Below, piece by piece: positions 9,869 to 19,601 of a stretch of 64,000 nucleotides of DNA. How positions within the stretch are numbered: position 1 is the stretch's first letter; each line of letters begins with the position of its first letter. Origin of the DNA: Peptostreptococcaceae bacterium VA2. GTDB lineage: Bacteria > Bacillota > Clostridia > Peptostreptococcales > Peptostreptococcaceae. The notes under the pieces were generated by a model. It was not told the origin of the DNA. It saw only the letters and a list, made by a program, of their open reading frames with translations, and did not search any database. The DNA is taken from assembly GCA_000686145.1 (NCBI GenBank), contig JMMB01000007.1, positions 1,364,001 through 1,428,000 on the forward strand, in the 5' to 3' direction. Both the position numbers and the translations under genes were made by a program.

Positions 9869-10442
9869 GAAATCAGAGCCATCTTTTCTTACTGATTTTA
9901 AGAAAAGGAATAAGCCAAGTGCCTGGGATGATTATAATCAAGCTGATATTAAGCCAAAGTTAAAGGAGTTTATGCTTGAGAATGAACAAGATGGATATTG
10001 TCCTTATTGTGAGGTTTATATAAAAGATGATAAAAGTCATATAGAGCATATAAGACCAAAGGACATATTTCCTAGAGTATTTGATAATCATGATAACTTA
10101 ATGGCTTGTTGTATGAGTCCTAATACATGTGGAGGGTCAAAGGCAAATAAGTATGATGAGAATTTTATAAATCCCGTTATCAACAATCCTAAAGAATATT
10201 TAGAATATGATTTATCAAGTGGAGATATAGTTCCTATTCATAGTGAAGGAGAGTACTATGAAATGGCTATATATACTATAGATTTACTTAATTTAAATTA
10301 TAGAAAATTGAGCGATGCAAGAAGATCACTTTCAATAGAACTTAATTATCTTTATGAAGAAAGTGATTTTGATTATTATAAAGATGAATTAAAGAAATTT
10401 CCAAGTTTGATAGATTTTATAAAGGAAGATATATTTGGATAA
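9852..10442 (+). CDS. ptuB: Septu-like HNH endonuclease PtuB
   Basis: A 196-residue protein of the TIGR02646-type HNH family. It has CPYC (zinc knuckle), HIEHIRPKD with the catalytic His, then DNLMACCMSPNTCGGSKAN with the second knuckle, and FINP. This motif set is that of PtuB and the retron-associated HNH proteins. It overlaps ptuA by 17 bp, implying translational coupling and complex formation. The product is the nuclease effector of the pair. It looks intact. Confidence 0.85.
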   Translation: MLKVDKKSEPSFLTDFKKRNKPSAWDDYNQADIKPKLKEFMLENEQDGYCPYCEVYIKDDKSHIEHIRPKDIFPRVFDNHDNLMACCMSPNTCGGSKANKYDENFINPVINNPKEYLEYDLSSGDIVPIHSEGEYYEMAIYTIDLLNLNYRKLSDARRSLSIELNYLYEESDFDYYKDELKKFPSLIDFIKEDIFG

Positions 10443-10462
10443 AATAAATAGCTTATGATTTA

Positions 10463-10623
10463 AATTATTTGTTTTATTAGAAAAGTTAATGAGATTTTAG
10501 TAATTAGGGTATCTAGTGAAGATTGGATGCTCTTTTTAGTATTCAAAAAAACATCTGCTTTAGTATACACCTTTAAAGAATCGTATTTACTCAACATATT
10601 AAATATAAATTTTATGATATAAT
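10463..10623 (+). repeat. Right copy of ~160-bp direct repeat flanking the Septu pair
   Basis: It matches 8446-8608 throughout, including a degenerate version of the metallopeptidase gene end, the GGGTATCTAGTG terminator hairpin and the GATATAAT box. Here the copy leads into a truncated 5'-nucleotidase-like fragment. Confidence 0.8.
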
Positions 10624-10697
10624 TACAATGGAAATTTTTACATATTAGCTATAAAGCATTACTAAAATTTAAAGGCGAATATTATGAAAAATACAAT

Positions 10698-11240
10698 ATG
10701 CCGATACTATCAGCAAATACATATAAAACTAATGGAGAAAGTTATACTAAGCCATATGTCATAAAAGAACTTAAAACAGAAGAAGGAACTATAAGATTAG
10801 GTATTTTAGGTCTTACAATTAAAGAGGTTGGCGATGAAGGATCAAGGGAATTAAAAGACCTTTTTGGATATGAGGATAAATTATATATGAATGATTTGGT
10901 AGAAGATGCTAAAAAATGGGTAAAAACAATGAAAGAAAAAGAAAATGCCGATATAGTAGTAGCTGTAGCACATACTGGAGAAAAGCCTAAGAAGCCTAAA
11001 CATCCAGGAAATAGAATACAAGATTTAGCTCAAGATGTAGAAGGAATTGATGCAATAGTTGCAGGTCACACTCATGTAGAATTTGAACAACATGACTATA
11101 AAAATAAAAGTGGAGAAACTGTAATTGTAACGCAACCCGGAAAGCATGGAGAATGTATATCTAAAATTAATTTTAAGGTTGAAGGCAAAGATGGTCATTG
11201 GAAAGTAATAGACAAAAGTAGTAGTATAGTTGAATTTTAA
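10698..11240 (+). pseudogene. Fragment of a metallophosphatase (5'-nucleotidase/cyclic phosphodiesterase family)
   Basis: The frame encodes an internal piece of a CpdB/UshA-like metallophosphoesterase. ILSANTY, VAHTGE and VAGHTHVEFEQ (the GHTH metal-binding motif) are visible. The frame is open a few codons upstream of the ATG (YEKYNMPILSANTY), so the ATG at 10698 is internal to the ancestral protein. The N-terminal DxH metal site and the C-terminal nucleotide-binding domain are both missing, so activity is unlikely. The right-hand 160-bp repeat lies directly upstream, consistent with truncation at that recombination point. Confidence 0.75.
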
Positions 11241-11443
11241 CACTAATAAAACTTCAACAAATATAAAAAACTAAGATTACATTAAAATCTAAAGGCAATT
11301 TTTATATTTTGGAGCTTAATAAATATTGTATCTAGGAGATGCAATATTTAACTGGTTTATTATATGTCTTTTAAATTTTGTTTATTATAGTTTCTTTGGA
11401 CAAATATAACTTGGGTCAAAATAAAAAAATGGAGTTTATAAAT

Positions 11444-11668
11444 ATGAAAAATAAGGAGCAAGATATCGGAATATATATTGATTTTTGTGAAGTATGTTTA
11501 GATGATAAATATTATACCATTAAAGAAGAAGAAAAAATAGATTATGCGAGAGGTAAAGAAATAAAATATACTCACAAACAGGCATATTGTACTGAGTGTA
11601 ATAGCCCTATGTATATATCTAAAATTAATGATGAAAACTTAGATACTTTATATTCTGAAATTAGATAA
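11444..11668 (+). pseudogene. Truncated YgiT/MqsA-type zinc-finger antitoxin N-terminus
   Basis: A 74-residue product with CEVC, then AYCTEC and ENLDTLYSEIR. This matches the zinc-binding N-terminal domain of YgiT/MqsA-type antitoxins and related HTH regulators. The family continues into a HTH domain that binds the operator; here a stop follows at once, and no partner toxin lies next to it. GGAG stands 10 bases before the ATG at 11444. It could be expressed as a zinc-finger-only protein, but truncation is the simpler reading. Confidence 0.55.
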
Positions 11669-11736
11669 ATAGATAAAATAGAAAATATAGTTAAGTGTTT
11701 AGAGGTACATATATTAAATAGTTATACTATCACAAA

Positions 11737-11771
11737 TAAAAAGCTAGCCAACTTGACTAGCTTTAATTTTA
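11737..11771 (+). terminator. Intrinsic terminator
   Basis: AAAGCTAG and CTAGCTTT pair around a short loop and are followed by AATTTT. It closes the antitoxin-fragment transcript. Confidence 0.7.
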
Positions 11772-11918
11772 TGCCACGAAATTATATTTAAATAATAATA
11801 TATATTTAAATATAATCAATACCAACATATATAAGTATTATAAAAATAAAAGTTTTGATTGTCATAAATGCTAATAATGAAATAAAAATAAAAAAAGATA
11901 TTAAAAATAGGTGCAATT

Positions 11919-12200
11919 ATGAAAAACAAACTTACAAAACGAGAACAAAGCAAACAAAACAATATAGTGGCAATACAAACCTTTAAGAATCAAGGATATA
12001 GTGTAGCTGAGACAGCAGAATTCTAAAAATAATGGTCCAAAGTTATTAAAGAGGTATTTGCAATATGTAGGAGCTGTTTCAAATGATAATAAAGAAGAAC
12101 AAAGATTTATACTAAATGTTTTACTTGATACTTCTATAAAGAGTAATAGCTTAAGAAGAGATCATGATAGTGATTTTGAAGCAGAAGTTTATGATGAGTT
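11919..12200 (+). pseudogene. Fusion of a HTH-protein start and a helicase-tail fragment
   Basis: Codons from ATG 11919 encode MKNKLTKREQSK and a HTH-like stretch ending at TAA 12024. From 12017 (AGAATTC) to about 12200 the DNA matches the C-terminal part of the large-helicase fragment at 22497-23006, in a different frame from the HTH start. The match stops abruptly at ATGATGAGTT. This is a scar of two recombination events. The 250 bp before the kinase gene at 12457 hold no other gene I can support. Confidence 0.6.
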
Positions 12201-12456
12201 AGTCATTCAACCAGACTCATGCCATTTTTAATTTGTATACGATTACAAAAGATCTTCATTTTTTCACTATTTTTACTAATTTTAAAATATAATATAACAA
12301 ATCCTTAATTTTTCTATTATAATATAATATAACATATTTTTACATAAAAACTTATTTTGTATATAGAAAAAAGGTTTTCTGTTTTCGTGTCTAATTTATG
12401 TATCTATTAAAATATATAAATATTATGATTTATATGTTGAAGGAAGGGATAAATAA

Positions 12457-14322
12457 ATGAAAAGTTTAAAGAAAAAAATAATGATACCTGTATCTTTATT
12501 ATCTATAATAGGTACTTTGATATTGTCTTTTTTCGTATATAATAAATCTAAAGATATAATAATTAATTACGTTGAACAGTTAACTCAAAGTAAGGCTGAA
12601 AAATTAGCATCTCATGTTGAAGATAATCTAGAAAAATGGAAGTCAAAAGTAAATATGCTTGCTTCAATGGATGCAGCAAAAAATATGGATTATGAAGGAT
12701 TTAAAGAATATCTTTATAATTATGAAGAATTGTATGATAAACAATGTGAGTTGTTTTTTATCAATGATATAAAAGGTGACTATGTATCTCTTAATGGGGC
12801 TAAAGGGAATGTTGAAGATAGAAAATATTTCCATGAAGCTATAAATAGTGGAAATACAATTGTTTCAGAACCTATAATATCAAGAATTACCGGAAATCGT
12901 ATTATTGTTATTGCTTCACCTATTAAAGATGATAATGGAAATATTATAGGTTTGGTTGGAGTAGATGTAAATCTATCTGCTATTACAGATATGATTAATG
13001 ATGAAAAACTAGGAACTAGTGGTTATGCATACATGATTAGCAAAGATGGTTTAATAATTTCTCATCCAAATAAGAATTTTATATATAAACATAATATATT
13101 AAATGATAAAAATAAAGATGTTGTTGATGTGGGTAAAAAAATGATAAATGGAGAAGTAGGAATAAAATATTATGAAGATAGTGGTATAAAAAAAATAGAT
13201 TCTTATATGCCTATAAAATCCACAGGATGGTCTATAGGAATGAGTGCTAATTATGATGATGAAACTAACAGTATATTGATATTAAGAAATTATATGTTAT
13301 TAATAGGAATTGGTACTATGATTTTAATTTTAGTATTATTAAATTATCTTACGGATAACTTAGTTAAACCTATTAATAAGCTAAAAAGACATATGGAAAT
13401 AGCTACTAAAGGAGATTTATCAGTTGAATGTGATATACATAACGAAGATGAAATAGGTATACTTTCACAAAGTTTTAATAAATTGATAAAAGAAAATAAA
13501 AAACTATTAGAAGAAACAATTGAATATGATAGGTTAAAGACTGAATTTTTCTCTAATATATCTCATGAGTTAAAAACACCACTAAATATAATTTTTTCTA
13601 CAACACAACTATTACCTTTATATGTTAAAAATGACAATGAAAACTTTGAAGTTACAAAAATTAATAAACATATAAATATAATGAAGCAAAATTGTTATAG
13701 ACTATTAAGATTAGTTAATAATTTAATTGACATTACCAAAATAGATTCTGGATTTACAGAACTGAATTTGAAAAATAAAAATATTGTAGAAATTATTGAA
13801 AATATAACTTTATCTACTGTTGAATATGCAAAAAGTAAGTCAAGAACAATTATATTTGATACAGAGGTAGAAGAAAAAATTATAGCTTTCGATCCAGAAC
13901 AAATGGAAAGGGTTATCTTAAATCTTATTTCGAATGCTATTAAATTTACAAAACCTAATGATGAAATACAAGTTAAAATTTGTGATGGATTAGATAATAT
14001 TATAATTTCTGTACAAGATACAGGTATAGGAATACCAAAAGAAAAACAGGAAATGATTTTTGAAAGATTTAGGCAAGTTGACCATTTACTACATAGAAGA
14101 CATGAGGGAAGTGGAATAGGTTTGTCTCTTGTTAAATCTTTAATTGAAATGCATGATGGTAAAATTTCTGTTAAAAGTGAATATAAAAAAGGAACAGAGT
14201 TTATTATTGAATTACCTATTAAAACTATTGTTGAAGAAGATGATGTATATATAGTAAATGATTTTTCTGAAAAAAATAATATAGAAAAAATTAACGTTGA
14301 ATTTTCAGATATATATGAATAA
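12457..14322 (+). CDS. Orphan membrane sensor histidine kinase (dCACHE-HAMP-HisKA-HATPase)
   Basis: A 621-residue protein. A TM segment at ~8-28 is followed by an extracellular double-CACHE sensor (~35-275; GNTIVSEPIISRITGNRI and GTSGYAYMISKDG are typical), a second TM at ~278-298 and a HAMP linker. HisKA contains ISHELKTPLN with phospho-acceptor His370. The ATPase domain has NLISNAIKF, DTGIGIP and GSGIGLSLVKSL. No response regulator is adjacent. Orphan kinases of this kind in Clostridia often feed Spo0A; that link is inference. AAGGAAGGGA precedes the ATG. It appears intact, and a strong terminator follows. Confidence 0.85.
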   Translation: MKSLKKKIMIPVSLLSIIGTLILSFFVYNKSKDIIINYVEQLTQSKAEKLASHVEDNLEKWKSKVNMLASMDAAKNMDYEGFKEYLYNYEELYDKQCELFFINDIKGDYVSLNGAKGNVEDRKYFHEAINSGNTIVSEPIISRITGNRIIVIASPIKDDNGNIIGLVGVDVNLSAITDMINDEKLGTSGYAYMISKDGLIISHPNKNFIYKHNILNDKNKDVVDVGKKMINGEVGIKYYEDSGIKKIDSYMPIKSTGWSIGMSANYDDETNSILILRNYMLLIGIGTMILILVLLNYLTDNLVKPINKLKRHMEIATKGDLSVECDIHNEDEIGILSQSFNKLIKENKKLLEETIEYDRLKTEFFSNISHELKTPLNIIFSTTQLLPLYVKNDNENFEVTKINKHINIMKQNCYRLLRLVNNLIDITKIDSGFTELNLKNKNIVEIIENITLSTVEYAKSKSRTIIFDTEVEEKIIAFDPEQMERVILNLISNAIKFTKPNDEIQVKICDGLDNIIISVQDTGIGIPKEKQEMIFERFRQVDHLLHRRHEGSGIGLSLVKSLIEMHDGKISVKSEYKKGTEFIIELPIKTIVEEDDVYIVNDFSEKNNIEKINVEFSDIYE

Positions 14323-14340
14323 CAATTAGATTAATTGAGA

Positions 14341-14373
14341 TAAAGGTGTCGTTAAATACGGCGCCTTTTTTTG
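14341..14373 (+). terminator. Terminator after the histidine kinase
   Basis: AAGGTGTCG pairs with CGGCGCCTT and is followed by TTTTTT. Confidence 0.85.
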
Positions 14374-14435
14374 TAAATACACATAAGCAAAGGTTTTTAA
14401 ACTTAATAAGTAAACCGGGCCCTATGTAAAAGATA

Positions 14436-14466
14436 ATAAAAAAAGACTGTTTCCCTTACAGTCTTT
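14436..14466 (+). terminator. Second hairpin in the kinase-aminopeptidase gap
   Basis: AAAGACTGT and ACAGTCTTT form a perfect 9-bp stem; A- and T-rich flanks allow termination on either strand. The rest of the 14373-14754 gap holds a short gene-tail remnant (codons for LSKEIAALKKEIG to a stop near 14540) and nothing else I recognise. Confidence 0.6.
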
Positions 14467-14753
14467 ATCTAAAGAAATAGCAGCATTAAAGAAAGAAATA
14501 GGAAGAGATGATATATTTAATTATAGCTATGTTTTAAATTGATGTAGAAATTTTAAGAGTAAATAAAATAGATTTAAGGCATTGTAAGTACTTTTATGGT
14601 TGGCTTGGTATAAATATTTTTTACCTTTATGTTATACTATTTATGTAAGTAAGTATAAAGATTAAAATACATATTGAATATGGCAGAAAAGTTTTAAACA
14701 ATCTTATTAAGTAGCTAAATATCGTTCTTAAGGAAGAATTGGAGGGGGTAAAC

Positions 14754-15635
14754 ATGAAAATCACTGAAGGATATATGCCTTTTGAAGGTTTTAAAACCTA
14801 TTACCGCATAGTAGGTGAAGCAACAGAAGGAAAGAAACCGTTAGTATTACTTCACGGAGGACCAGGCTCTACACATAATTATTTTGAGGTATTAGACAAG
14901 ATAGCCGAAAGTGGTAGACAAGTAATAATGTATGATCAAATTGGCTGTGGCAATTCATTTGTGGAAGGTCATCCTGAGTTATTTAATGCTGATACGTGGA
15001 TAAAAGAGCTTATTGAACTAAGAAAACATCTAGGACTTGAAGAAATTCATCTATTAGGTCAGTCTTGGGGAGGTATGCAGGCTATTTGGTACGCTATTGA
15101 GTATAAGCCAAAGGGGATTAAGTCATATATTCTTTCATCTACTCTTTCTTCTGCAAAGCTTTGGGAAAAAGAGCAAAAAAGAAGAATATCATATATGAGC
15201 GAAGAAAATCAAAAGGCTTTACTTGATGCAGTAAATACTGGAGATTATTCTAGTAAAGAGTATAATGATGCATTAGAAAAGTTTATGGAAATGCACTGTG
15301 CGGGTAAGGTGACTGAAGATTCTGCACAATGCTTAAGAAGACCTAAAAAAGCAGGTTCTGAAGCATATATTGTAGGATGGGGACAGAATGAATTTTCTCC
15401 TACAGGTACTCTTGCTGGATATGAGTTTACAGACAGGCTACATGAAATACAGGAACCTTGTTTAATAACTAGTGGAGCGAGAGATCTATGCTCACCATAT
15501 ATTGCAAAAACTATGTATGACAGAATTTCTAATAGTAAATGGGAACTATTTGAATATTCAAGACATATTCCATTTGTTGAAGAAAATGATAAATATATAG
15601 AAGTTCTAACTAAATGGTTAGATGAGAATGATTAA
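14754..15635 (+). CDS. pip: Proline iminopeptidase (alpha/beta hydrolase)
   Basis: A 293-residue cytosolic S33-family peptidase that removes N-terminal proline from peptides. It has the oxyanion-hole motif HGGPGSTH, the nucleophile elbow GQSWGG, a catalytic Asp in GARDLCSP and a terminal His in SRHIPF. Length is normal for the family. I chose the ATG at 14754 because GGAGGGGG stands eight bases upstream; a TTG 15 bases earlier lies inside that site. It is monocistronic, ending in a terminator at 15652. The fit to proline iminopeptidase is good, but other S33 esterases are close relatives. Confidence 0.85.
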   Translation: MKITEGYMPFEGFKTYYRIVGEATEGKKPLVLLHGGPGSTHNYFEVLDKIAESGRQVIMYDQIGCGNSFVEGHPELFNADTWIKELIELRKHLGLEEIHLLGQSWGGMQAIWYAIEYKPKGIKSYILSSTLSSAKLWEKEQKRRISYMSEENQKALLDAVNTGDYSSKEYNDALEKFMEMHCAGKVTEDSAQCLRRPKKAGSEAYIVGWGQNEFSPTGTLAGYEFTDRLHEIQEPCLITSGARDLCSPYIAKTMYDRISNSKWELFEYSRHIPFVEENDKYIEVLTKWLDEND

Positions 15636-15651
15636 AATTATATGAATTCAC

Positions 15652-15688
15652 CAAAAGGTATTGACTAAAAAATCAATGCCTTTTTAGC
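15652..15688 (+). terminator. Terminator after pip
   Basis: AAAAGGTATTGA and TCAATGCCTTTTT pair. The left arm, AAAAGGTATTGACTAAA, is shared with the terminator after repeat R6 (33326), suggesting common ancestry of module ends. The following 225 bp (to 15914) contain repeated AATATTAATA tracts and no gene. Confidence 0.8.
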
Positions 15689-15913
15689 TTTTATGAAAAC
15701 TAATATTTACAAATATAATGAATATATCAAATTAATATTAATATAATTTAATATTAATACAATTTAATGTACTAATAAGTTTTATTGGATATTAAATTGG
15801 AAATTGTATATATAGAAAATAGTTCTACTTATATAAAGTTTATATACAGGTAGATATGCGAATAAAACATTGGATTAGGACAATATTTTAATCGAAAGAA
15901 GGGGATAACAAAA

Positions 15914-17632
15914 ATGAATTTATATAGCAAGTACTTCAAAAAATATAAATTGCCATTTTTTGTAGCTGTTTCTTGCGTTGCACTTGAGGCAGTCTGTGAT
16001 TTGCTTGGTCCTACGCTTATGTCTAATATTATTAATACAGGAATTGATCAGGGAATGATTTCAAAAGTTTATTATTGGGGAGCTCTTATGCTTATTATTA
16101 CCGCTTTTGGTGCATGTTTTGCAATTACACGAAATATTTTGGCCAGTAAAGTATCACAGCGCATGGGAGCAGATTTGAGATATGATTTATTTGAAAAAAT
16201 TGTGTATTCTTCTGAACTAGGCATCGATAAAATTGAAAGCGGGTCTCTTATTACACGCATGACTAATGATACATCACAAGTTGTACAGTTTGTAAACGGA
16301 ATTATGCGTATATTTTTAAAAGCACCTATTACTTGTATTGGTAGTATCATACTTGCAAGTATCCTTAATTTTAAGCTAAGCCTTATTATTTACAGTGTTG
16401 TTGCAATAGTTGCCGTTCTTATTATTGTTAGTATGAAGCTTAGTTATCCTCGTTTTTATAAATTGCAAAAGGCTATGGATAAGGTAAACTCTGTTGTGCA
16501 GGAGTATCTTATAGGAGTACGTTTGGTAAAGGCCTTTGGAACCTATGACAAGGAAACTGACAAGTTTGAAAGTGTAAATACAGATTTAATACAAAAGGGT
16601 ATATCCACCCAAATTATTATTACTATAGTGTCACCACTGATGAGGCTTACCGTTGGTATCGGTACAGTAATTATAATTTTCATTGGAAGCAGAATGTTTT
16701 CTTTAAATCTTGCAAAACCAGGTGATATTACAGCATTTACAATATACATGGCACAAATTCTTACATCCTTAATTATGATAACAAATATGTTTAATACCCT
16801 TGTAAGAACAAAGGCTTCTACTGCTCGTATTAAAGAAATATTTGACTGTGAAGAAGATTTTACTAACAGCAGTGAAATAAGAGAATTAAATGGTGATATT
16901 GAATTTAGAAATGTCGCATTTGCATATCCTAATGGCAGTGGTGTGCCTGCTATAAAAGGTTTATCATTTTCTATTAAAAGTGGACAAAACATGGCAATAA
17001 TTGGACCAACAGGAAGTGGTAAATCAACAATTGCTTGGCTACTTTTGAGATTTTATGATATAAATAGTGGACAAATTTTAGTTAACGGCTGTGATATTAA
17101 AGAATTAGGCATTGATTCAGTGCGAAATAATATTGCCATTGTACCACAAAAACCAATGCTTTCTTCAGGAACCATTGCTGAAAATATTAGGTGGGGGAAC
17201 AAAGAGGCTACAGATGAAATGCTGCATCAAGCAGCACAGAAGGCACAAGCCGGTTTTATTGAGAAGATGCAAAGTGGATACGAAAGTCATTTAGGAAGTG
17301 GTGGAGTTAATGTTTCAGGTGGTCAAAAACAACGTATTTCAATAGCTCGTGGAATACTTAAAGATTCATCTATACTTGTATTAGACGATGCAACTAACGC
17401 GTTAGACGCAGTAACAGAGGCTAAAGTACGAGAAAATTTAAACTCTAAAACAGGAAATCAGACAATAATTACTATTACTCAACGTTGTGGAACAGCTATG
17501 TTTGCAGATAGAATTTTAGTTATGGATAATGGGGTAAAAGTTGGATATGGTACACATAATCAGCTTATGAAAGACTGTGAAGTATATAGAGATATTTATA
17601 AAACACAAATAGAAAGTAGTAAGGAGGTGTAA
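15914..17632 (+). CDS. ABC exporter half-transporter, subunit with degenerate catalytic site
   Basis: A 572-residue protein: a six-TM ABC exporter domain (~15-300) and an ATPase domain. Walker A is GPTGSGKST and the signature VSGGQKQR is canonical. The Walker B is ILVLDDATNALD (Asp where the catalytic Glu belongs) and the switch histidine is replaced by Gln (ITQR). This is the pattern of the non-catalytic partner in heterodimeric exporters such as BmrCD or TM287/288, which pump drugs, lipids or peptides. It is followed three bases later by its partner. GC and codon use look richer than in neighbours, suggesting import from another Firmicute. Confidence 0.9.
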   Translation: MNLYSKYFKKYKLPFFVAVSCVALEAVCDLLGPTLMSNIINTGIDQGMISKVYYWGALMLIITAFGACFAITRNILASKVSQRMGADLRYDLFEKIVYSSELGIDKIESGSLITRMTNDTSQVVQFVNGIMRIFLKAPITCIGSIILASILNFKLSLIIYSVVAIVAVLIIVSMKLSYPRFYKLQKAMDKVNSVVQEYLIGVRLVKAFGTYDKETDKFESVNTDLIQKGISTQIIITIVSPLMRLTVGIGTVIIIFIGSRMFSLNLAKPGDITAFTIYMAQILTSLIMITNMFNTLVRTKASTARIKEIFDCEEDFTNSSEIRELNGDIEFRNVAFAYPNGSGVPAIKGLSFSIKSGQNMAIIGPTGSGKSTIAWLLLRFYDINSGQILVNGCDIKELGIDSVRNNIAIVPQKPMLSSGTIAENIRWGNKEATDEMLHQAAQKAQAGFIEKMQSGYESHLGSGGVNVSGGQKQRISIARGILKDSSILVLDDATNALDAVTEAKVRENLNSKTGNQTIITITQRCGTAMFADRILVMDNGVKVGYGTHNQLMKDCEVYRDIYKTQIESSKEV

Positions 17633-17635
17633 GCT

Positions 17636-19495
17636 ATGGCTGAACAATTTTCTAAGCAGCAAGTAAAAATACCAAGTATTGGTGGAAAACCAGGCAGCCC
17701 TGGCGGCGGTGGCAATCGTTTTGTACCAACTGCAAAGCCTAAAAATGCAAAGGGTACACTAAGGCGTATTATACAAATATATATGCGTTGGGCTAAAATT
17801 ATATTTTTTGCTATCTTGCTTACAGCTTTGTCTTCGCTAATTTCTGTTTCAATTCCTTATTTTATAGGAAAGGCTTTCGATACCTTCAAAATTAGAACTA
17901 GAATAGTAGACACAAAAATGCTTACACAATTTTTAATGATAATTGTAGCGCTACATTTAGCCAATTGGCTCATATCAAGTCTCAATGGGGTTATTATGCT
18001 TAAGGTTTCACAAAAGCTTGTGTTTGAAATACGTAAAGATTTTTTTAAGAAGATGCAAAAGCTTCCGCTAGAATTTTATGATACACGCTCTCATGGTGAC
18101 ACGATGAGTAGAATTACAAATGATGTAGATAATATTAGTTCTACTATTGCACAAACAACCACACAATTAATATCAAGTATTTTAACACTAGTTGGCTCTT
18201 TTGTAGTAATGATAAAGCTAAATGTGCAGCTTACCCTGGTTATTTTATTATGTATTCCTCTTGTGACACTTTTAACACGTGTAATTGCATCACGAAGTCG
18301 CGCTTACTTTAAGGTACAGCAGCAAAGTCTTGGTTCACTTAATGGGGTAATTGAGGAAAATATATTACGGTTAAAAATGGTAAGAGCCTTTGGTAAGCAG
18401 CAAGATGTTTTAAAACAGTTTGAAGAGATTAATGAGAAGCTGTATGAAAGCAGTACTAAGGCACAAATATGGTCTGGATATATGATGCCGCTGATGAACG
18501 TTATTAACAATTTCATTTTTACGGTTGTTGCTATCGTAGGCGGTATATTGTCAGTAGGATATGGTCTATCTGTTGGTACTGTAGTTAGTTTTATGAGTTA
18601 TTCAAAACAATTTGCACGTCCCCTTAACTCAGTTGCGGGCATGTTTAATACTATTCAATCCGCCCTTGCAGGAGCTGAACGTGTTTTTGAAATTCTAGAC
18701 AACGAAGAGGAGCCAGCTGATATTAAAAATGCTATTGATATGGAGAATCCAAAAGGCGATGTTACTTTTGAAAATGTGTGTTTTTCATACGATAAGTCTA
18801 CGCCAATCTTAAAGAATATAAGTTTTAATGTCAAGGCAGGAGAAGTAGTTGCTTTAGTAGGTGAAACTGGGGCAGGAAAAACTACTATTGTAAATCTTCT
18901 CACTCGTCTTTATGATGCTGACAGCGGCAAGATAGCAATTGATGATGAATCAATTACTAATTTAAAACGAAATAGCCTTAGGAAATTATTTTCTGTAGTG
19001 CTGCAGGACACTTGTCTTTTTACTGGGACAATTATGGATAATATTCGCTACTCGCAAAATGATGCAACGGATGAGAAGGTGATAGAGGCTGCAAAAATAG
19101 CTCATGCCCACGATTTTATTGATAAATTGCCTAAAGGCTATCATACAATGGTTTCTGGAGCTGTAGATAACTTAAGTCAGGGACAACGCCAACTCATAGC
19201 TATTGCTCGAGCAGTATTATGTGATAGTCCTATTTTGATTTTAGATGAAGCAACCAGCAGTGTTGATACAAAAACTGAAAAAGATATTCAAAATGCACTG
19301 TTAAGATTAATGAAGAATCATACAAGTTTTTTGATAGCCCATCGTTTGTCTACTATTAGAGATGCTGATCATATTATGGTAATTGGAGATGGAAAAATAT
19401 TAGAAATCGGAAATCATAAAAGTCTTATGAATAAAAAAGGACAATATTATAACATGGTAATAAGTCAAATGGGAAAATTGCCTGATGGTATATAA
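17636..19495 (+). CDS. ABC exporter half-transporter, catalytic subunit
   Basis: A 619-residue partner of the upstream gene. It starts with a Gly/Pro-rich cytoplasmic tail (GGKPGSPGGGGNRF), then six TMs (~45-330) and an ATPase domain. Walker A is GETGAGKTT, Walker B ILDEATSSVD has the catalytic Glu and the switch LIAHRLSTI has its His. Its signature is the altered LSQGQRQL. Combined with the intact signature and missing Glu of the first subunit, one composite site is hydrolytic and the other degenerate. AGGAGGTG overlaps the end of the first gene. The substrate is not evident. It ends 18 bp before repeat R3. Confidence 0.9.
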   Translation: MAEQFSKQQVKIPSIGGKPGSPGGGGNRFVPTAKPKNAKGTLRRIIQIYMRWAKIIFFAILLTALSSLISVSIPYFIGKAFDTFKIRTRIVDTKMLTQFLMIIVALHLANWLISSLNGVIMLKVSQKLVFEIRKDFFKKMQKLPLEFYDTRSHGDTMSRITNDVDNISSTIAQTTTQLISSILTLVGSFVVMIKLNVQLTLVILLCIPLVTLLTRVIASRSRAYFKVQQQSLGSLNGVIEENILRLKMVRAFGKQQDVLKQFEEINEKLYESSTKAQIWSGYMMPLMNVINNFIFTVVAIVGGILSVGYGLSVGTVVSFMSYSKQFARPLNSVAGMFNTIQSALAGAERVFEILDNEEEPADIKNAIDMENPKGDVTFENVCFSYDKSTPILKNISFNVKAGEVVALVGETGAGKTTIVNLLTRLYDADSGKIAIDDESITNLKRNSLRKLFSVVLQDTCLFTGTIMDNIRYSQNDATDEKVIEAAKIAHAHDFIDKLPKGYHTMVSGAVDNLSQGQRQLIAIARAVLCDSPILILDEATSSVDTKTEKDIQNALLRLMKNHTSFLIAHRLSTIRDADHIMVIGDGKILEIGNHKSLMNKKGQYYNMVISQMGKLPDGI

Positions 19496-19512
19496 GTCCT
19501 AATATCACAATG

Positions 19513-19556
19513 GTGGATTTGAGATGTTGTGATTCGTCTCCACCATTGAAATCCAC
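19513..19556 (+). repeat. att-like repeat R3
   Basis: A 44-bp copy with the best outer inverted repeat: GTGGATTT at the left and AAATCCAC at the right, around GATTCGTCTCCACCATTG. Compared with R1 (GTGGGT/ACCCAC) both arms changed together. A TnpC-like fragment begins about 45 bp downstream. Confidence 0.7.
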
Positions 19557-19600
19557 GAAAAAGATATAATCATAGTTTTATGATTATATCTTTTTCGTTC
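19557..19600 (+). terminator. Terminator after repeat R3
   Basis: GAAAAAGATATAATCATA pairs with TATGATTATATCTTTTTC almost perfectly; both arms are long enough to work on either strand. Confidence 0.8.
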
Positions 19601-19601
19601 A

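Noticed and set aside
16072-18903. Several antisense ORFs inside the ABC exporter genes
   Set aside because: They follow the codon pattern of the sense strand and have no domain features or ribosome-binding sites.
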